Positions 1 to 9,544 of a stretch of 64,000 nt of DNA are shown piece after piece. Below the pieces are notes generated by a model. It had not been told where the DNA came from. It did not search any database and was given only the letters and a program-made list of their open reading frames with translations. This DNA is from Torulaspora globosa (Eukaryota; Ascomycota; Saccharomycetes; Saccharomycetales; Saccharomycetaceae). The stretch is from the NCBI RefSeq assembly GCF_014133895.1, contig NC_050728.1, forward strand, positions 682,001-746,000, written 5' to 3'. Within the stretch, counting starts at the first letter, position 1. The number at the start of each line of letters is the position of its first letter. The position numbers and the translations under genes were made by a program.

Positions 1-2381
1 ACCAATACCTTACCGTTGTATGCGACGGCGTCGACATCGATCTCTTCAGCGCCCTCGATGAATTTGGAGATGACCACGGGATGGTCAGGAGAGACGGCGG
101 ATGCTAAAGTCAACTTATCCTCCAACTCGTGCTCGTTGTGGATGGTGTTCATGGCAGCACCAGAAAGGACGTACGAAGGACGAACCAATACAGGATAGCC
201 GACCTTGTTGGCGAAGCTTTTGGCCTCATCTACGGAGGTCAATTCGCTCCATTCTGGTTGACTGACGTCGATCGAATCCAATATAGATGAGAATTTGTGT
301 CTGTTTTCAGCACTGTCGATGTCAACCGGGTTGGTACCCAGAGTATTACAACCATTCTCAAAGAGCTTCAACGCAATGTTCTGAGGTAACTGACCACCAA
401 CTGAGATGACACATCCCTCAGAGTTCTCCAACTCATAGATATCCATAACTCTCTCGAAAGAAAGCTCTTCGAAATACAGTCTATCAACCTCATCAAAATC
501 AGTGGACACGGTTTCAGGGTTGTAATTGATCATAACAGTCTTCTTGCCCTCGTTTCTCAAGGTCTTGGCGGTGTTAACAGCACACCAGTCGAATTCGACG
601 GAGGAACCGATACGATAAACACCTGAACCCAAAACTAGCATACCCTTGTCGGTAAATTCAACATCGTTCTTGGTTGCATTGTAAGTGGTGTATAGATAAT
701 TGGTGGAAGCTGGGAACTCAGCAGCGAGAGTATCGATTCTCTTGACGAACGGAATGATACCGAATTGTTTTCTCACCTTGCGAACATCCAACTCGTTAAC
801 AGAGCAGCTGGCTCCTTTGCTAATTGACAATGCAATTTGCTTGTCAGAGAATCCTAATTTCTTTGCCTTCTGCAACAAATCCTTATCCAAACTTTCCAAA
901 GAGTTGACAGCCTCCAACTTCTTGTACATGTTGACTATGTTCATACATTTGTGCAAAAAGAAGCTATCGATATTAGTCAATTCATGAACTCTCTCAACAG
1001 TGTAGTTTTCGTGCAATAGAGCTTGGCCAACGGCCAATGCTCTTCTGTCTGTGGCAACGGCAAGGGCCTCATCCAACTTGTCACCAAATTCGTCCGATCC
1101 CTGGAAACCCAATAGAGATGGATCAACTTGTCTCAAAGCCTTTTGGTAAGCTTCCTCAAAATTTCTGCCAATAGACATCACCTCACCAACAGATTTCATG
1201 GCAGAACCGATATCTCTGTTGACATACTGGAACTTGGATAGATCCCATCTAGGGATTTTGGCAACGATGTAGTCGAGCGATGGCTCGAAGTTAGCCACGG
1301 TGGTCTTGGTGATTGGATTTGGTAGTTCTGGCAAGGTGTAACCTAAAGCAATCTTGGCAGCGGTGTAGGCCAATGGGTATCCGGTTGCCTTAGAAGCCAA
1401 AGCAGAAGAACGGGACAAACGAGCATTGACCTCAATAACCCTGTAATCCAACCCGTCGGGTTGCAGAGCGTATTGGACGTTACATTCACCAATAACACCC
1501 AAATGTCTGATAATTTTGATAGCTGCTGATCTCAACATGTGGAATTCTTGATCAGACAGCGTCTGAGATGGCGCAAAAACGATAGAATCACCAGTGTGGA
1601 TCCCCAAAGGATCGAAATTTTCCATATTGCACACAGTGATGCAGTTGCCCACTCTATCTCTGACCACTTCGTACTCAATTTCCTTCCAGCCCTTCAGCGA
1701 CTTCTCGACTAGGATTTGGGGTGCTAGCGATAGCGATTGGGAAGCCAGTTCTCTCATTTCGCCGGCATTGTTGGCAAAGCCAGAACCCAATCCACCCAAG
1801 GCATACGCAGATCTGACAATCACTGGGTATCCGACCTCGTCTGCCGCACTCAATGCTTCCTCCAGCGTTTCGCAAGCAATAGAAGACGCTATGGGAATAT
1901 TAATTTCTTGTAGAGCTTGAGCAAACAAATCTCTGTCTTCAGTCATCTCCAGAGTCTTGATTGGAGTACCAAGCACCTTGATGTTGTACTTCTCCAGGAC
2001 TCCCATCTTGTCAAGTGCAACACCACAGTTTAGGCCAGTTTGCCCACCAAAGGTCAAAAGAATCGCATCTGGTCTCTCACGCTCAATGACGTAGGTGATA
2101 TATTCTGGAGTCACAGGTAGGTAGTAAATTGTGTCTGCCAAAGAGTGCGAAGTTTGGTTGGTAGCGATATTTGGGTTGATCAAGATCGTCTTCTTGTTAG
2201 CCTCTTTCAAAGCCTTAATTGCCTGAGAACCACTGTAGTCGAATTCACCGGCCTGACCAATAGACAAACCGCCTGAACCGACAATCAAAACCGAGCTGAC
2301 ACCCTCGACCAATTGCGGTTCATAGTGAGGAGAATTAAAAGTCGATACCGTAGGCTCAGTGGAACGGTATATCGAGGTCAT
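1..2381 (-). CDS. CPA2: Carbamoyl-phosphate synthase (arginine-specific) large subunit, partial at left edge
   Basis: This is the ammonia-using large subunit that makes carbamoyl phosphate for arginine synthesis together with the small subunit Cpa1. The minus strand is open from the ATG at 2381 to the window edge, giving the first 793 codons of a protein that is about 1118 residues in S. cerevisiae. Visible are the N-terminal ATP-grasp segment ([20 protein letters not shown] near residue 33, [20 protein letters not shown]), the central oligomerisation part and the start of the second ATP-grasp half ([20 protein letters not shown]), which repeats the first. The C-terminal part lies outside the window. 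A TGACTCA Gcn4-type site lies about 205 bp upstream. No defect is seen. Confidence 0.97.
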   Translation of the reverse strand, partial: MTSIYRSTEPTVSTFNSPHYEPQLVEGVSSVLIVGSGGLSIGQAGEFDYSGSQAIKALKEANKKTILINPNIATNQTSHSLADTIYYLPVTPEYITYVIERERPDAILLTFGGQTGLNCGVALDKMGVLEKYNIKVLGTPIKTLEMTEDRDLFAQALQEINIPIASSIACETLEEALSAADEVGYPVIVRSAYALGGLGSGFANNAGEMRELASQSLSLAPQILVEKSLKGWKEIEYEVVRDRVGNCITVCNMENFDPLGIHTGDSIVFAPSQTLSDQEFHMLRSAAIKIIRHLGVIGECNVQYALQPDGLDYRVIEVNARLSRSSALASKATGYPLAYTAAKIALGYTLPELPNPITKTTVANFEPSLDYIVAKIPRWDLSKFQYVNRDIGSAMKSVGEVMSIGRNFEEAYQKALRQVDPSLLGFQGSDEFGDKLDEALAVATDRRALAVGQALLHENYTVERVHELTNIDSFFLHKCMNIVNMYKKLEAVNSLESLDKDLLQKAKKLGFSDKQIALSISKGASCSVNELDVRKVRKQFGIIPFVKRIDTLAAEFPASTNYLYTTYNATKNDVEFTDKGMLVLGSGVYRIGSSVEFDWCAVNTAKTLRNEGKKTVMINYNPETVSTDFDEVDRLYFEELSFERVMDIYELENSEGCVISVGGQLPQNIALKLFENGCNTLGTNPVDIDSAENRHKFSSILDSIDVSQPEWSELTSVDEAKSFANKVGYPVLVRPSYVLSGAAMNTIHNEHELEDKLTLASAVSPDHPVVISKFIEGAEEIDVDAVAYNGKVL

Positions 2382-2584
2382 CTTCACTTCACAACTTTTG
2401 TTCAAACTCCCCTATGACACAGCTACAACTTACAAGAACTTGAAGCTCAACACATTTACCAACTATATATAAGAATTACTAGCGTAATGAGATCTTGTAT
2501 GCGATGACCAAAAAAAAAAATACCAACGTCAAGCGATGCTTGTAACGATGATGAAATTCATCAAGAGATAAACACTGCAGGCTG

Positions 2585-2591
2585 TGACTCA
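2585..2591. promoter_or_regulatory. Gcn4-type site TGACTCA
   Basis: A perfect TGACTCA lies about 205 bp upstream of the CPA2 start. Amino-acid starvation control of CPA2 by Gcn4 is established in S. cerevisiae; its use here is inferred from position and sequence. Confidence 0.6.
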
Positions 2592-2936
2592 AAGCCAAGC
2601 AGTAACTCCTCGCGATTCTTCTACCTGTCTTCTGCAATCTAACTCTTCTCTTCGAGATTGCTGGACATCGAAAAAATTTTCAGGTCAAAATAAGAAAAGT
2701 AGCTATCCAGAAGGATACGAACGGCTCATCGCAGCATTTCTGCTAATCTCTGCAAGAGCACTAACTGTGGGCTATTGAGCATATGGCGTCGGAAAGAATC
2801 CGGATGTCATCGTTATAATAGTTACGCAATTCCACTTAATTCCGAGTGAGCCCGAAGAACTAAGTTAAGCATTACTTGTCAGGTCTGCATCAGGAATCTC
2901 AGTCTCGGAGCAGCCCATCGTGTAGTTTAATGAGCA

Positions 2937-2954
2937 GTGACAGAGGCCTGTCAC
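2937..2954. repeat. Interrupted palindrome GTGACAG-N4-CTGTCAC
   Basis: Two perfect 7-bp arms are separated by AGGC, about 150 bp upstream of SEC17. It could be a binding site for a dimeric factor. No known factor is assigned. Confidence 0.5.
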
Positions 2955-3101
2955 ATTAAACTTTATAATGGATTTTGGCGAGTCGTTTCGTACGAAGAAC
3001 GTCTTCTAGTTATATCCAACCTCTTTGATCAAGGGTTTCTGTAACGTTAGCACCGGCTAGAGAGATAGTGCGACCAATTCATTGCTTTATTGTGGTACAC
3101 A

Positions 3102-4048
3102 ATGTCTGATCCAGCTGAGCTTATTAAAAGGGTATGGAGCAATTTTTTCGCAATTCTTTGGAGTTGTAGGCGAGGGCTTGACTAACCATGTTTGCATAGG
3201 CGGAAAAGAAGGGCGTTCCCTCCTCGGGGTTCATGAAAATCTTTGGAGGTTCAGATTCATACAAGTTTGAGGAAGCTGCGGAACTGTGTGTTCAGGCTGC
3301 CAACATATATCGTCTGCGCAAAGAGCTGACGCTCGCAGGCGACGCGTTGACCAAGGCTGCCGGTTATCAAATCAAGGCGGGAAACGACGATGAGGCCGGC
3401 AATACGTTTGTGGAGGCGTATAAGTCGTACAAGAGTAGTGGCCAGGCGTCTGAGGCGATTAAATCGCTGAACGGAGCGATAGAAATCTTCACCACTAGGG
3501 GCCAGTTCAGACGTGGAGCAAACTTCAAGTTCGAAATGGGCGAGCTGCTGGAGAATGACCTGAAGGACTACGCCAAGGCGATCGACTGCTACGAGACTGC
3601 GGGCGAATGGTACTCTCAGGACCAGGCGCTCGCCCTGGCCAACAAGTGTCTGGTCAGGTGCGCGGACTTGAAGGCGCTAGACGGACAATATCTGGACGCC
3701 AGCGAAGTGTTCGCCAAGCTCATAAAGAACAGCATGGGCAACAGGTTAAGTCAGTGGTCTTTGAAGGACTACTATTTCAAGATGGGTCTCTGCCAGTTGG
3801 CGGCCACGGACTCCGTCGCGGCCTCCAGAACTTTGCAAGAGGGGAAGCGCGAAGATAGCAACTTTGCCGACTCGAGAGAAGCTCAGCTGCTGCAGGACTT
3901 GGTCCAATGCGTCGCCGACGGCGACGCCGAACAGCTGAGTGAAAAAGTGTTCAATTTCGACAAGTTCAACAAGCTGGATAAGTGGAAGACGACGATCCTG
4001 TTAAAGATCAAAGAGACCATATCGCAAGCGGATGACGATCTTTTGTGA
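3102..4048 (+). CDS. SEC17: Alpha-SNAP, SNARE disassembly co-chaperone (spliced)
   Basis: Sec17 recruits the ATPase Sec18 to SNARE complexes so that they can be taken apart after fusion. The gene has two exons: 3102-3131 (ten codons, MSDPAELIKR) and 3200-4048. Joining them gives 292 residues, the same length as S. cerevisiae Sec17, and restores the conserved start AEKKGVPSSGFMK after the junction. The rest is the usual TPR-like helical array (for example AGNDDEAGNTFVEAYKSYKS and MGNRLSQWSLKDYYFKMGLC) with the C-terminal leucine-rich tail ending DDDLL. S. cerevisiae SEC17 also has an intron near its 5' end. The next gene, MOH1, is also its neighbour there (YBL050W-YBL049W). Confidence 0.97.
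3132..3199 (+). other. SEC17 spliceosomal intron
   Basis: The 68-nt intron starts GTATGG, has a GACTAAC branch site at 3180-3186 and ends GCATAG. The first six bases differ from the usual yeast GTATGT. Removal restores the conserved Sec17 N-terminus in frame. Confidence 0.93.
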
Positions 4049-4701
4049 GACACGAACGGAACAGATGCACTTATAGAGTAGTCCTACGGGCTACGATATC
4101 TCAGTAGCACGTGAATCCTACACAGCTCTACACAGGCTAGCTTAATCGCACAAGTTAAAAAGGTCGCAGCCTCTTATCAGTGAAGAAAACCACGACGAAG
4201 TCCGACGGGAAACTGCCTCTGTGACTCGCACCCAGAGCTATCGACTTCGTCCGAACTCTTGATGTGTTTTTCTTGACCAGGATCACAAAGTTCCGAAGCC
4301 ATTCGTATATACGTCTTACGCAATTGACTCATGCGTGGTGTAGAGATGATTCCCTTAGCGTCGCATCCCTCAGGTCTCAGATACCTGTATATAAAAGGTT
4401 ATATAGATGGTGATGCCAGCTGTTTCTTGCCATGGAGCTGGCAGAAGCAACAGTATCTTTACATTAAACAGATTGTGCTAACCGTTAGTGAAGCTTCGGA
4501 TATCTTAGACCTTTACAACGAGCAGATCAGTGAGGAGTCGCAGTTTCAGCTTGGCAGGTGTCACCAGTGTTCAGCGATAAACCAAGATACTCTCTGCGTC
4601 GGTCCTGATTTAGATCACTGTCGCATTAATTAAGAAAGCAGTAGGCTCCTTGGGACTCGACGCTGCCAGAAAGTCAGTTGGAGCCAAGATAGCAAGTTGA
4701 G
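4049..4701. promoter_or_regulatory. SEC17 3' / MOH1 upstream region
   Basis: This 653-bp spacer contains a CACGTG core near 4108 and a TATA-like element (TGTATATAAAAGG) near 4387, probably for MOH1. A 100-codon open frame at 4331-4633 has low-complexity, unrecognisable content and is not called as a gene. Confidence 0.45.
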
Positions 4702-5178
4702 ATGGGATTGCGGTACTCTTCGTACATCGAGTGCCCTACGGCGAAATTCGAAGGCGACAGTCTGGGATCCAGTCCCGGTAGCTATCTCACTCCGTATCAT
4801 CAAATATCGGACGCCCGCCGCTTCCAGTATCACGGTAGCTACCGTAGCCGTGAGGGCTCAGACCTGTCCAATTCGAAGTTTGTAACGTACGGCTGTCGTC
4901 GTTGTAGAACACACTTGTCCAGCTCCACCCAGATTATGTCCAAGGACTACAGGGGAAAGACCGGCGACGCCTATCTGATGACGAAGGTCGTCAACGTCAT
5001 CGAAGGGAGCGTCGAGACCCGCCCCATGATCACCGGCGACTACTTGGTTTGTGACATTCTCTGCCACTGGTGCAAGAGTTTACTAGGTTGGAAGTACTTG
5101 GAGAGCGAGAGAAAAGATCAGAGGTACAAAGAAGGGAAATACATTCTGGAAGTGCAGACAATTTGTCGGTGCGATTGA
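4702..5178 (+). CDS. MOH1: Yippee-family zinc protein
   Basis: This is the yeast Yippee/Moh1 homologue, 158 residues against 138 in S. cerevisiae. The Yippee domain covers about residues 60-158. It has the two cysteine pairs expected to bind one zinc, CRRC in [13 protein letters not shown] and CHWC in [14 protein letters not shown], plus the family signature [20 protein letters not shown]. The N-terminal 60 residues are polar and variable, which explains the extra length. The family resembles the Cereblon substrate-binding fold. Moh1 in S. cerevisiae is a stress and stationary-phase gene linked to GID ubiquitin-ligase function. The gene follows SEC17 as in S. cerevisiae. Confidence 0.95.
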   Translation: MGLRYSSYIECPTAKFEGDSLGSSPGSYLTPYHQISDARRFQYHGSYRSREGSDLSNSKFVTYGCRRCRTHLSSSTQIMSKDYRGKTGDAYLMTKVVNVIEGSVETRPMITGDYLVCDILCHWCKSLLGWKYLESERKDQRYKEGKYILEVQTICRCD

Positions 5179-5724
5179 GTTACGGCGCATTATGGTTTAC
5201 TTGATTTACGGAGTTTTATGAATTGGTTTTTTTCTAGTCCTTGACGAAGATTGTTCGATCCACACAAATGCGAACAGAATTCGTCTCTCAAGCGTCTACT
5301 TCTGTTTTCCCTTCATTGATTTGGCAGGTCTTCATGAAGGCTCAATCGGTGAGATGTTCTTGATGCGACGCTAGCGCTGCATCGGCGCAAATCATCCCAG
5401 AAGATGTTCTTACAAAAGAATTATGTCGGATAGGTAGAGTATATAACATGTATGAAATCGCTAGGTACCTACAAGGTCGCTGGACTGAACTGGCTTACTG
5501 GCAGAAGTATCTGAAGCTAGTGTGTCGCCGCATCACGTGTGGTGTAAGGTTGTCTTAACTACAAAAGCGTCAGTACAGTACCTTATCGAGTCAGCTTGTA
5601 GATCACATACAGGTAATCTGGTCAGTTAGCAACGGATGAGAGTTGTTTAGGCAGTTTGCCGTCCAGCTGTTGAGCGTCAAATTGAATACCTCCCGGGAGC
5701 TGGTCCTTGATTGGGAGAAATCGG
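5179..5724. promoter_or_regulatory. MOH1 3' / YMR1 upstream region
   Basis: This 546-bp spacer contains a TATATAA element near 5443 and one TCACGTG E-box at 5533-5539, about 190 bp before the YMR1 start. No gene is seen. Confidence 0.4.
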
Positions 5725-7734
5725 ATGGAATACATAAAGATAGCGAAAGTGAATAATGTGCTGGTGCATAGAAGGGGTGCTGTAACTCGCGGGACTTTGC
5801 ATTTGACTACACATCATTTAATTTTGACGTCTCTGTCCCTTTCTAGAGAATTTTGGGTGTCATACTCTACAATTGCGTCGGTGTTCAAGAATCATGGAAG
5901 TGCGCTCATATCGAAGACGAATCAGCATAGTGATTCACGGGATGGCCGTGTGGGAGAGCTGTACAATGGGCGGGATCTTTGGTCTTTTATCAATATTAAA
6001 GTGATCTGTAAGGACTACACGATATTTTCCATTGACTTTAGTGACGAATTGGAGGCGCACGATGTGTATGATTCGCTTTTAAAACTGACGGTTCTGCAAG
6101 ATATCACTCAGTCGTACGCGTTCATTTATTCGCCCAACAATGCTGAAAGTGCGTTCGACAGTTGGCAGGTTTACGACGCCGTCAGAGAATTTGAAAGGCA
6201 GGGTCTGGATCTTGCGTCGCCGGGATGCAAGTGGAGGCTGACCGACATAAATGAGCAGTACAAGTTTTGTGCCACGTATCCTAGCAAGCTTGTCGTGCCG
6301 AGTCAGGTGTCGGATATCTTGCTCATGCATGCAGCCAAGTACCGGTCGCAGCGGCGCATACCAGTGCTCACTTACTACTACAAGAGGACTAACTGCTCGA
6401 TCACTAGGGCGGCGCAGCCATTGCCCGGTCTCACAAAGCAGAGATCTGTCCAGGACGAACGGTTGGTTTTCGAAATTTTCCAAACATCCAAAGATGGCAC
6501 TGATCAAACTCCACAGAGGAATATGATAATCGATGCAAGGCCGACGGCAAATGCGATCGGTCAGGCTGCCCTGGGGGGTGGGAGCGAGAACATGGATAAC
6601 TATAATTTTGATAAGACCTGTTCGCGGACTTTTCTCGGCATTGACAACATCCATGTCATGTCAGATACTTTGAATTATATGGTAGAGAACTTCTTAGTCG
6701 ATGGGGATTTAAATTTACCTATCGATAAAGCTGCATTGAACTCTGGGAAAAGCGCAAGTTGGCTAAAGCATATTAAGCTTCTGTTATCGTCAACGGATAC
6801 ATTGGTTAAGTCGATAATATTCAACAAATCGAATTTACTGATACATTGTTCCGATGGCTGGGACCGTACAGCTCAAGTTTGCTCTCTCGTGCAGTTGTGC
6901 CTCGACCCCTACTTTCGAACACTAGAAGGCTTCATGGTCCTTGTTGAAAAAGATTGGCTGTCGTTTGGGCACAGGTTCCAGGAAAGATCAGGACTCTTGA
7001 GCTCAGAGAATGTGTTTCATGACAATACAATGGGGTTCAGTGGACTATCACACTATTCAGGTCATACTGATCTTACTTCAAGTACATCACTTTTCGGAAA
7101 GGATGGGAATGAACTCTCTGAGACTGAGGGCTTGGTCAACATGACGGCAAACAGTGTCCTGAACTCTGACATAGTAAGTAAAGTGTCGGAGCACTTCAAG
7201 AGAAGGAACAAAAACAAGAGAATTCTGAAGTTCACGTCGCCAATCTTTCAACAGTTTCTCGACTGTGTTTACCAATTGCTGATACAAAGCCCGTCCTCAT
7301 TTGAATTCAACGAACGATTCTTGAGGCGACTTATCTACCACGTCTATTCCTGCCAGTATGGTAACTTTCTGTACAACAGCGAGAAGGAAAGAGTAGAATT
7401 TGAGGTGTCTTCGAAAACGAGAAGCGTTTGGGACTACTTTAGGTCTCGCAAAGGAGAGTTCACCAATAAGGATTACCATCCGAGCGTACCGAGCTCTGAC
7501 CTTTGCGATGAAGTTACCTGGATTCTTCCCAATCTTCATGAAGTAGAATGGTGGTGGCAGCTTTACGGGCGTAAGTACGACGAGTTGAACGGAGTAGCGG
7601 CCTCGACTTTAAGCGTCAATGGGACGGAATGTTCTGGGCATAGCAAGAACATTCGTGCCGCTGAGAAAGAACCACCTAAGGGCCTTTCGATGAAATTTCC
7701 AACCTTTGGCCTGGAGCTATTTGGTAAACGTTAG
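5725..7734 (+). CDS. YMR1: Myotubularin-family phosphoinositide 3-phosphatase
   Basis: Ymr1 removes the 3-phosphate from PtdIns3P on endosomal and vacuolar membranes. The 669-residue protein (688 in S. cerevisiae) has an N-terminal PH-GRAM part (MEYIKIAKVNNVLVHRRGAV) followed by the catalytic domain. The active-site loop LLIHCSDGWDRTAQV carries the CX5R motif. Other family landmarks are VDAR-like IIDARPTANAIGQAALGGG, GIDNIH and SIFQQFLDCVYQLL-type helices near the C-terminus. The start was set at ATG 5725 because it begins MEYIKIAKV exactly as in S. cerevisiae. It is followed by PXP2 on the opposite strand, as YJR110W-YJR111C. Confidence 0.96.
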   Translation: MEYIKIAKVNNVLVHRRGAVTRGTLHLTTHHLILTSLSLSREFWVSYSTIASVFKNHGSALISKTNQHSDSRDGRVGELYNGRDLWSFINIKVICKDYTIFSIDFSDELEAHDVYDSLLKLTVLQDITQSYAFIYSPNNAESAFDSWQVYDAVREFERQGLDLASPGCKWRLTDINEQYKFCATYPSKLVVPSQVSDILLMHAAKYRSQRRIPVLTYYYKRTNCSITRAAQPLPGLTKQRSVQDERLVFEIFQTSKDGTDQTPQRNMIIDARPTANAIGQAALGGGSENMDNYNFDKTCSRTFLGIDNIHVMSDTLNYMVENFLVDGDLNLPIDKAALNSGKSASWLKHIKLLLSSTDTLVKSIIFNKSNLLIHCSDGWDRTAQVCSLVQLCLDPYFRTLEGFMVLVEKDWLSFGHRFQERSGLLSSENVFHDNTMGFSGLSHYSGHTDLTSSTSLFGKDGNELSETEGLVNMTANSVLNSDIVSKVSEHFKRRNKNKRILKFTSPIFQQFLDCVYQLLIQSPSSFEFNERFLRRLIYHVYSCQYGNFLYNSEKERVEFEVSSKTRSVWDYFRSRKGEFTNKDYHPSVPSSDLCDEVTWILPNLHEVEWWWQLYGRKYDELNGVAASTLSVNGTECSGHSKNIRAAEKEPPKGLSMKFPTFGLELFGKR

Positions 7735-7852
7735 ATTGATAGGACACCTTGTTGCATGGCAGTTTATGTTTTTCTTAACCTTCATAACAGATATAGGTAC
7801 ATAAATACTCAATCAGCATCATGGAAAGTAAACGTCTCTTGCTTATTCCTTT

Positions 7853-8686
7853 CTATAATTTCACCGCATCTGACTTCAATGCAATTCCACACCATCCGGA
7901 AACCAAAATCGCCAAATTTCTTGCTGCATCTACCGTCTCCCTATCGCAACCAAGGTTCAGTGCTCCCTTTAGGTGGCCGCGAAGCTGAGGGCTTACATCC
8001 TGTGGCACAAGCGACGCGATTATTATCAGGTTCGTCTCCTGCGCTGACAGTATCTCATCGTAAGACAACAGCGGCCCGTATACGTGGGCCAGCGTGTAAT
8101 ACCACAGATCTGGATAGCATGTGTTCAAGTTATTAGCGACTCTTTTCGATACTTTGGAATATATCTGATTCCAATGCTCAAGACCCCTTCTCGTAGTCTT
8201 TTCAGGATTCTCTCGTGCCCTTCCCACACTTTCATAGCACGACTGACCGCCGCTGGCCGCCGCAAACGGGTCGATCTCTTGCGTCGACGGTAGCAATTTC
8301 GTAGGGGTCACTTCTTTCAGCTGCGTCAGCACGTTAATGGCCTTGGGGAGCCCTCCAAGCGGTCCAGATTTCATAAAGGCTTCTCTAAACCTCTCTGTAA
8401 GCTGCCTCTGTAACGCAGACGGTTGGGGATATAATTCGTCGATCGATGTCCGCAGAGCTAGCTTCTCGTTACGCAGCATATCAATTGTCCTGTCCGCCAG
8501 ACTACCTACATCGTTCTTCTCGCCCTCGCTATTCAGTAGCAGGGCATAATGGTATAATTTGGGGATCTCTTGCGGCTGGTTGCACACACTAAAAGTAACA
8601 GCTGCTATCAAATACCATATATTCTTCAGTTTGGGATCGAATTGAGCCAGACTGACTAGCCTCTGGGCATTCAGTAGAGATACCAT
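7853..8686 (-). CDS. PXP2: Peroxisomal CMD-like protein
   Basis: This 277-residue protein is the homologue of YJR111C/Pxp2, a peroxisomal matrix protein with a carboxymuconolactone-decarboxylase-like (AhpD-type) helical fold. The conserved core is in the C-terminal half (LWYYTLAHVYGPLLSYDEILSAQETNLIIIASLVPQ, then GHLKGALNLG). No CxxC AhpD-type redox pair is visible. The protein ends VKL, at best a weak PTS1 signal. It converges on YMR1 with a 118-bp gap, the arrangement seen in S. cerevisiae, and diverges from NNF1. The function remains poorly defined in any yeast. Confidence 0.85.
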   Translation of the reverse strand: MVSLLNAQRLVSLAQFDPKLKNIWYLIAAVTFSVCNQPQEIPKLYHYALLLNSEGEKNDVGSLADRTIDMLRNEKLALRTSIDELYPQPSALQRQLTERFREAFMKSGPLGGLPKAINVLTQLKEVTPTKLLPSTQEIDPFAAASGGQSCYESVGRARENPEKTTRRGLEHWNQIYSKVSKRVANNLNTCYPDLWYYTLAHVYGPLLSYDEILSAQETNLIIIASLVPQDVSPQLRGHLKGALNLGCDRETVDAARNLAILVSGWCGIALKSDAVKL

Positions 8687-8844
8687 CGTTTAAGCTTCTT
8701 ATCAACGGTTCAGCTAGCCTTACGTTCTGGTTGAAGATTGGTCGTCTTTAAATCTTGCCAACAGGGTTTAAAGCTGTACCAACTCGCGGAACTTCGGGTT
8801 GACTCATAGACAACACTATGAATGCTCAGTGCTGAAATATATAG

Positions 8845-9453
8845 ATGACGAGCGACGCCAAGATCAGGTATCTCAGACTGAACCAGGTGTTCAACAAGGC
8901 TCTAGGACAGTCAATTTCTAAGCTTGAGAGCTGGGAGAAGGTCAGCTCCTGCTTCCCCAAGTATGCAAGCACACGAGAAGGTGCATCGAATCTGGTAAAC
9001 TGCCAGCGACAGGTCAAAGAATTCTGGATGGAACTCTGTAAGAGAGAATTTGAGGAGATACTTTCGGAGCGGAACGTCAAGCAGAAGCTAGATGAGTTGG
9101 ACGATCTTATTTCAGAGGCGAAACAACGTCTGCGATCTTCGAAGAAGCAAGGTTCAGAAACGCAACCGAGTCGAAATATAGATGAGCTATCAAGTGAAGA
9201 GCTGATACAATGCAATCTGTATAACGAGAGGCAGAAAGCCAGCGAGCAGTTGGACGTAAGACTGACCGCTTTAAACGACATGAACAAAGGTCTGCAGAAG
9301 GAGCTCAACGGGTTAGTGGAAACGTTGAACGTCGAGCAAGCGGAACTATCTAAGCTGTATGACAGATACCTCGGGAGCGCAGTTGAGCAACCGCTGGATG
9401 AAACTCTGGTGCAAGGTCTGGGCGATATGCTCAGTGAACTTCGGGAGGTATAG
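8845..9453 (+). CDS. NNF1: MIND/Mis12 kinetochore complex subunit
   Basis: Nnf1 is one of the four subunits of the MIND complex, which links inner kinetochore proteins to Ndc80 and Spc105. The 202-residue length matches S. cerevisiae Nnf1 (201). The protein is mostly helical: an N-terminal head (IRYLRLNQVFNKALGQSISKLE, VKEFWMELCKREFEEILSERNV) and a C-terminal coiled coil (LTALNDMNKGLQKELNGLVETLNVE). Order PXP2-NNF1 equals YJR111C-YJR112W, which supports the call more firmly than sequence alone. Confidence 0.92.
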   Translation: MTSDAKIRYLRLNQVFNKALGQSISKLESWEKVSSCFPKYASTREGASNLVNCQRQVKEFWMELCKREFEEILSERNVKQKLDELDDLISEAKQRLRSSKKQGSETQPSRNIDELSSEELIQCNLYNERQKASEQLDVRLTALNDMNKGLQKELNGLVETLNVEQAELSKLYDRYLGSAVEQPLDETLVQGLGDMLSELREV

Positions 9454-9544
9454 TATTGGAACTGTCACTGGTAAAACAAGTCAAATTTCATAAGCATATA
9501 TCTTTATATACATATAATGAAGATACGATTGCAGGTGGGCTTCG

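Larger units (their letters stand above)
2382..3101. promoter_or_regulatory. Divergent CPA2/SEC17 intergenic region
   Basis: This 720-bp spacer serves two divergent genes. It holds one Gcn4-type site (listed separately), a TATATATA-like stretch near 2465 on the CPA2 side and an 18-bp interrupted palindrome at 2937-2954. Short open frames here have no recognisable content, and no further gene is seen. Confidence 0.6.

Noticed and set aside
4331..4633. 100-codon open frame upstream of MOH1
   Set aside because: It covers the MOH1 promoter including its TATA element, has no recognisable domain and no expected gene at this position.
7760..7775. ARS-consensus-like TTTATGTTTTT downstream of YMR1
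   Set aside because: It matches only 10 of 11 bases and such matches are common by chance; there is no supporting evidence for an origin.
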